Of a DNA stretch of 64,000 bases, positions 60,159 through 64,000 are shown in pieces. The DNA comes from an uncultured Verrucomicrobiota bacterium (lineage in GTDB: Bacteria > Verrucomicrobiota > Verrucomicrobiia > Opitutales > UBA9783). Location: NCBI GenBank assembly GCA_902495005.1, contig CABUVL010000001.1, positions 186,001 to 250,000 on the forward strand, given 5' to 3'. Numbering within the stretch: the stretch's first letter is position 1; every line of letters begins with the position of its first letter. Under the pieces are notes generated by a model. That model had not been told where the DNA came from. It saw only the letters and a list, made by a program, of their open reading frames with translations, and ran no database searches. A program made the position numbers and the translations under genes.

Positions 60159-61355
60159 TTATTCGATTAAATGAGAAAACATCCGTTGTGGGTTTACCTC
60201 TTTCTCATAATCAATTTGAGGATTTTCAAAACCGAACAGTTTTAAGAAATTGGCTTTATAGCCGTCGAAATCACTCAATTCTCTCAAATTTTGGGAATTG
60301 ATTTGCTCCCAGATCTTTTGAACCTGTGCCTGCGTATCTGCGTCGAGTTCTAGATCATCCAAACGAACGCAAGTTTCACTTTCACGCGTCAATTTAGCGT
60401 TGTCGAACAATCCGGCAAATAGACGGTACATTTGTTGAATGCAATCTTCATGTGTGCCTTTCGCTTTCATGACCTTAAACAGGATGGACAGGTACAATGG
60501 AACCACCGGAATTGCGGAGCTTGCTTGGGTGACAACCGCCTTATTGACGGATACGAGCGCGCGTCCTTGCACTTGTTCGTGCAAGTATGTGTTGATTTTT
60601 TCAGCCGTTTGGGTCAAGTGAGCTTTGGCTTTACCAATGGTACCCTCTTTGTAGATGGGCCAGGTGGTTTTTGGACCAATGTAAGAGTAGGCAATTGTAG
60701 TGGCTTGTGGAGCTAAAACATGATGCTCGCACAGGAGATGAATCCATTCTTCCCAGTCTTCTCCGCCCATGACTTTGATGGTTTGATAAATTTCATCTTC
60801 AGAAGCAGGCTCCAGTTCAACGTCAAGCACTTCTCCTTTATCGGTGTTTAACGTCTTGCTGCGAAATTTTTGTCCAATGGGTTTGAGGACAGAGCGGTAC
60901 ACTTCACCACTTAAGGAATCTGTTTTACGCGGGGCGGCCAAACTGTAAATGACGCAGTCGACGGTCCCAAATTTGTCTTTTAACGCGTCGATGACCTTGT
61001 GCTTGAAATCGAGAGAAAATGCGTCGCCATTCATCGAGTAGGATTTCAAGCCACGCGCAGAAGCAGCTTGTTCAAATGCGACTGAGTTATACCATCCTGG
61101 TGAAGCCGCTTTGTTTTCTTCTCCCGGGCGCTCGTAGAATACGCCAAAGGTATCGGCGCCGCCGCCTATGGCGGTAACGATGCGGCTGGACAATCCGTAC
61201 CCGGTTGAGGCTCCTAAAATGAGAATGCGTTTAGGGGAATTTTTCAAAGGTTTTTGTGCGCACACGTAGTTGATTTGCTCCTGAATATGAGCGGCACAAC
61301 CGTCAGGGTGAGACGTAATGCATACAAAACCACGAACTTTTGGCTTTATAATCAT
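60159..61355 (-). CDS. fabV: Enoyl-ACP/trans-2-enoyl-CoA reductase FabV
   Basis: NADH-dependent reductase for the last step of each fatty-acid elongation cycle, the FabI alternative. The 398-residue protein has the Rossmann loop ILGASTGYGLSSRIV, the family FGVFYERPGEENKAASPGWYN and the catalytic Tyr-x8-Lys in PIYKEGTIGKAKAHL. The family start MIIKPKVRGF sets the ATG at 61355. FabV enzymes are typically insensitive to triclosan. It is first in a likely fabV-udg unit. Confidence 0.96.
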   Translation of the reverse strand: MIIKPKVRGFVCITSHPDGCAAHIQEQINYVCAQKPLKNSPKRILILGASTGYGLSSRIVTAIGGGADTFGVFYERPGEENKAASPGWYNSVAFEQAASARGLKSYSMNGDAFSLDFKHKVIDALKDKFGTVDCVIYSLAAPRKTDSLSGEVYRSVLKPIGQKFRSKTLNTDKGEVLDVELEPASEDEIYQTIKVMGGEDWEEWIHLLCEHHVLAPQATTIAYSYIGPKTTWPIYKEGTIGKAKAHLTQTAEKINTYLHEQVQGRALVSVNKAVVTQASSAIPVVPLYLSILFKVMKAKGTHEDCIQQMYRLFAGLFDNAKLTRESETCVRLDDLELDADTQAQVQKIWEQINSQNLRELSDFDGYKANFLKLFGFENPQIDYEKEVNPQRMFSHLIE

Positions 61356-61456
61356 GCATCTAATTGTGATAAGTTCTGACAAGAGGTCAAAAAAATTTTT
61401 TTTAAAAAAGTTTTATTTTTCCCTAAAAACCGCTTATTATTTACTTTGAAGTTTGC

Positions 61457-61611
61457 AAGGGAGGGCCTTCCCTTTCTCCCTTTCAAAGGGCGTTTTCAAG
61501 GGGGCTTCCTCTCTATAATGCTGCTGGGAGGTGTTCGCTTTTGCAGGAATTTCTTCAAAAGGGGGCGTTTTGGATTGTTGAGGGCATGCTTGCTTATGTA
61601 AAAGGGAGGGC
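61457..61611. repeat. G-rich direct repeats upstream of ferritin
   Basis: AAGGGAGGGC occurs at 61457-61466 and 61602-61611, and GGGCGTTTT at 61488-61496 and 61563-61571. The first repeat continues into GCCTTCCCTT, which can fold back on itself. They lie in the 320-base fabV-ftn divergent gap and may be regulatory. Confidence 0.5.
61493..61519 (+). promoter_or_regulatory. Possible ferritin promoter
   Basis: A perfect TATAAT (61514-61519) follows TTTTCA (61493-61498), a four-of-six -35 match, at a short 15-base spacing. It would give a G-rich leader of about 150 bases. No clear Fur box was seen. Confidence 0.35.
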
Positions 61612-61675
61612 TGTTCTTTTGCAAAATGGTGGTGAAATCAATGGGGTATAAATTAAAACAAATAAGGAGAAATCT

Positions 61676-62164
61676 ATGAAATTAAATTCACAAATTGAAG
61701 ACAAGTTAAACTTACAAATGCACAATGAATTTGAGACGGCGTACGCTTATTTAAGCCTATCGATGGACTTATGTGCGGGTGCGTTTAACGGCTTTGCGCA
61801 TTGGATGCGTAAGCAGTACGAAGAAGAGCTGGGCCATGCAATGAAATTTTATTATTACATCAATCAGTGCGGAAATCGCTTGTGTCTTTACCCCTTGGAT
61901 AAAGCCAACTTTTCTATCAAAACACCTCTGCAAGCTTTTGAAAAAGCCTATGAGATGGAGATAAATACGACGAAGGACATCCACGCGTTGTACGCACTTG
62001 CCGTCGAGTGCAAGGATTATCCCTCGCAAGAATTTTTACATTATTTCATTAAGGAGCAAGTGTCCGAAGAGGATGAAATGAGGACGATGGTCGACCGATT
62101 AAAACTGGCAGGCGACAATAGCGCGTCAATTTTGAACTTAGACCAATTGGCGGGCCAACGTTAG
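61676..62164 (+). CDS. ftnA: Bacterial ferritin (iron storage)
   Basis: Stores iron as a mineral in a 24-subunit shell. The 162-residue protein has the ferroxidase ligands Glu18, Glu51, His54, Glu95, Gln128 and Glu131, equivalent to those of E. coli FtnA. The helix pattern and length are normal, and there is no haem-binding Met as in bacterioferritin. A strong AAGGAGA precedes the ATG. Confidence 0.95.
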   Translation: MKLNSQIEDKLNLQMHNEFETAYAYLSLSMDLCAGAFNGFAHWMRKQYEEELGHAMKFYYYINQCGNRLCLYPLDKANFSIKTPLQAFEKAYEMEINTTKDIHALYALAVECKDYPSQEFLHYFIKEQVSEEDEMRTMVDRLKLAGDNSASILNLDQLAGQR

Positions 62165-62232
62165 TTGTTTAACTGTGATTTATTTGTATAAATTCTGGTG
62201 CTTACAAATAATTCTGTCTATATTTAATAATA

Positions 62233-63423
62233 ATGAACATAAAATCGATTAAAGATATTCAACTTGAAAAAAAACGCGTTTTCATGCGTGTTGATTTCAA
62301 TGTGCCTTTGGATGAACAGGGGAATGTTGCGGATGACACGCGTATTGAAGCTGCCTTGCCGAGCATACGTTATTTGTTGGCACAGGGGGCTAAAGTTATT
62401 TTGGCAAGTCACTTGGGCCGTCCCAAGGGAAAGGTGGTAGGCAAGTACAGTTTGCGGCCTGTCGCTCAAGTTTTGGCCACAAAGCTCAATCAGCCGATTT
62501 TATTTCTGGAGGATTGCGTAGGCCCCGCTGTATCAGAGTCCGTACAAGAAATGGCAGAAGGCTCCGTTGCGCTATTGGAAAATTTGCGTTTTCACGCTGA
62601 AGAAGAGGCGAATGATGAAGCATTTTCAAAGGCTTTGGCCAGTATTGCCGATGTTTACGTCAATGATGCTTTCGGTACGGCTCATCGGGCGCATGCGTCA
62701 ACCGTGGGTATGGTTAAGTTCGTGCCCGTAAAAGCCATGGGCTTCCTTATTGAGAAAGAATTACAGTTCTTGGAACACGCTGTAAATAATGCCGAGAGGC
62801 CGTTTTGCGTTGTGTTGGGCGGTTCGAAAGTCAGTGATAAGATAGCCGTCATTGAAGCGTTATTGAACAAGGCCGACCGCATTCTCATTGGCGGGGCAAT
62901 GGCTTACACATTCGCTTTGGCAAAGGGGCTCTCGGTTGGAAAAAGTTTGGTCGAAGCCGACAAAGTAGATTTAGCTTTAAACCTGTTGCAAAAGGCGAAG
63001 GACAAAGGCGTTGATTTATATTTGCCCGTGGATACCGTTGCGACCGATCAATTGAATTTTGATCAAAGAAGCTTGGGAAACTTAAAGGTCTTTGAGGGGT
63101 CGATCGACGACGCGTGGGAAGGCGTCGACATTGGGCCTAAGACGGTAGAATTGTACACGCAGTTGATTAAAACCTCGAAAACCGTTTTATGGAATGGTCC
63201 CGTCGGCGTTTTTGAAATTAAGGCCTCGGCGGCTGGAAGTCAGAAGATTGCACAGGCCATGGCAGAAACGGAAGGTACCACCATCGTCGGCGGTGGCGAT
63301 TGCGTGAAAGCCGTTAAACAAAGTGGCTGCTCGGATCGTATTAGCTTCTTAAGCACGGGTGGCGGGGCAAGCCTGAAGTTGTTGGAAGGTGCCGCATTAC
63401 CAGGCTTAGAAGTTTTAAAGTAA
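62233..63423 (+). CDS. pgk: Phosphoglycerate kinase
   Basis: Transfers phosphate from 1,3-bisphosphoglycerate to ADP in glycolysis. The 396-residue protein has KRVFMRVDFNVPLDE, the SHLGRPKG loop, FGTAHRAHAS, GGSKVSDKIAVI and the C-terminal GGGDCVKAV with STGGGASLKLLEG. It precedes tpiA by 13 bases, a common glycolytic pairing; gap is not in the window. A TATATT (62219-62224) is close to the ATG. Confidence 0.98.
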   Translation: MNIKSIKDIQLEKKRVFMRVDFNVPLDEQGNVADDTRIEAALPSIRYLLAQGAKVILASHLGRPKGKVVGKYSLRPVAQVLATKLNQPILFLEDCVGPAVSESVQEMAEGSVALLENLRFHAEEEANDEAFSKALASIADVYVNDAFGTAHRAHASTVGMVKFVPVKAMGFLIEKELQFLEHAVNNAERPFCVVLGGSKVSDKIAVIEALLNKADRILIGGAMAYTFALAKGLSVGKSLVEADKVDLALNLLQKAKDKGVDLYLPVDTVATDQLNFDQRSLGNLKVFEGSIDDAWEGVDIGPKTVELYTQLIKTSKTVLWNGPVGVFEIKASAAGSQKIAQAMAETEGTTIVGGGDCVKAVKQSGCSDRISFLSTGGGASLKLLEGAALPGLEVLK

Positions 63424-63436
63424 GAAGGGAAAAATT

Positions 63437-64000
63437 ATGATGCGTCGTTACTTAATTGCTGGTAATTGGAAAATGAACAAGACCGCTCGTGAGACAAAGG
63501 CATTTTTTGATGCCTTGGCGACTCGATTGCCCGAGCATCCAAAGAGTGAAATCCTCATTTGCCCGCCGTTTACGTCACTCTCCGTGGCGCATGCGCAGGC
63601 GGATGAACGCGTGGCTTTGGGGGCCCAAAATGTGCATCCTCAGGCTTCGGGCGCTTTTACGGGTGAAATCTCTCTGCCTATGTTGTCGGAATTTGTAAGT
63701 TACGTGATCGTTGGGCACAGTGAGCGTCGGACTTTGTTCGTTGAAAGTGATGCCTTTATTAATGAAAAAATGAAGGTTGTGCTCTCGGGAGGCTTAAAAC
63801 CCATCATGTGTGTTGGAGAGAGCTTGGCGGAAAGAAAATCTGGCAAGGCCTTTGAAGTCATTCAACGGGAATTGGAAAATGGCTTGAAAGGAATTTCCTC
63901 GGACGCCATGAAGCAAGTTACAATCGCTTACGAACCAATTTGGGCAATCGGTACCGGAGAAACGGCGACACCGGCTATCGCGCAGGAGGTGCACGAATTT
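63437..64000 (+). CDS. tpiA: Triosephosphate isomerase (5' part)
   Basis: Interconverts dihydroxyacetone phosphate and glyceraldehyde 3-phosphate. The 188 residues inside the window begin MMRRYLIAGNWKMNKT (catalytic Lys). They include the catalytic His in VGHSERR near residue 93 and the catalytic Glu in YEPIWAIGTGE near 165. The frame runs off the window end with about 60 residues missing. AGAAGGGA is well placed before the ATG, and a second ATG follows at once. Confidence 0.96.
   Translation, partial: MMRRYLIAGNWKMNKTARETKAFFDALATRLPEHPKSEILICPPFTSLSVAHAQADERVALGAQNVHPQASGAFTGEISLPMLSEFVSYVIVGHSERRTLFVESDAFINEKMKVVLSGGLKPIMCVGESLAERKSGKAFEVIQRELENGLKGISSDAMKQVTIAYEPIWAIGTGETATPAIAQEVHEF

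Overview
This 64-kb window looks like chromosomal DNA of a free-standing bacterium with AT-leaning, compact genes. Several features point to the Verrucomicrobiota, most likely the Opitutae side. These are an EF-Tu switch I loop of the KGGTVRDAS...VTI type, ribosomal protein S11 with a long N-terminal extension, a family-4 uracil-DNA glycosylase with an NIMNWRPE motif, GatB without its zinc cysteines, a long SecY, and a PilX/Verru_Chthon-like filament protein. The lineage is an inference from protein motifs; no rRNA gene is present to confirm it.

Layout. 1-1459 (+) holds a hypothetical protein, a formyltransferase-fold protein and a tiny IDPG membrane protein. 1533-3017 (-) is 4-alpha-glucanotransferase. 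tRNA-Gly(TCC) at 3168 is followed by a repeat-bearing stretch of about 1.3 kb without a clear gene (3242-4522). 4523-5568 (-) is yqgE plus dCMP deaminase. 5618-7581 (+) is plsC plus a sigma-54 response regulator. 7714-8486 holds a small exported protein and a DoxX-like protein. 8499-11741 is the protein quality-control set tig-clpP-clpX. 11953-16680 (-) holds prfA, a pilin-like protein, a membrane protein, ybeY and rpiB. 16896-18497 (+) is pyrG, followed by tRNA-Leu(TAG).

18850-48785 (+) is an uninterrupted gene-expression supercluster of about 30 kb: tRNA-Thr, tuf, tRNA-Trp, secE, nusG, rplKAJL, rpoBC, rpsLG, fusA, then S10, spc and alpha operon genes through rplQ, closed by a strong terminator. 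It lacks rpmD, adk, infA, rpmJ and a second tuf. After it come a small zinc-ribbon membrane protein and kdsD (+). The minus-strand block 50041-58498 holds a possible 52-residue membrane peptide, an M16 peptidase and the pheT-gatC-gatA-gatB operon with its own terminator. A gap of about 780 bases precedes udg4 and fabV (-). Ferritin, pgk and the 5' part of tpiA (+) close the window.

Functionally this is mostly core machinery: translation, transcription, protein folding and turnover, LPS precursor and phospholipid synthesis, and glycolysis. No CRISPR array, prophage, transposase or toxin-antitoxin system was seen. The unusual content lies inside conserved proteins. EF-Tu has a non-canonical switch I. 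The beta-prime subunit RpoC has lost all four cysteines of its second zinc site. S12 carries proline at the streptomycin-site lysine 88. GatB has lost its Cys4 knuckle. YbeY has Asp for its third zinc His. Other points of note are small Cys-rich or hydrophobic ORFs and decayed repeats around tRNA-Gly.
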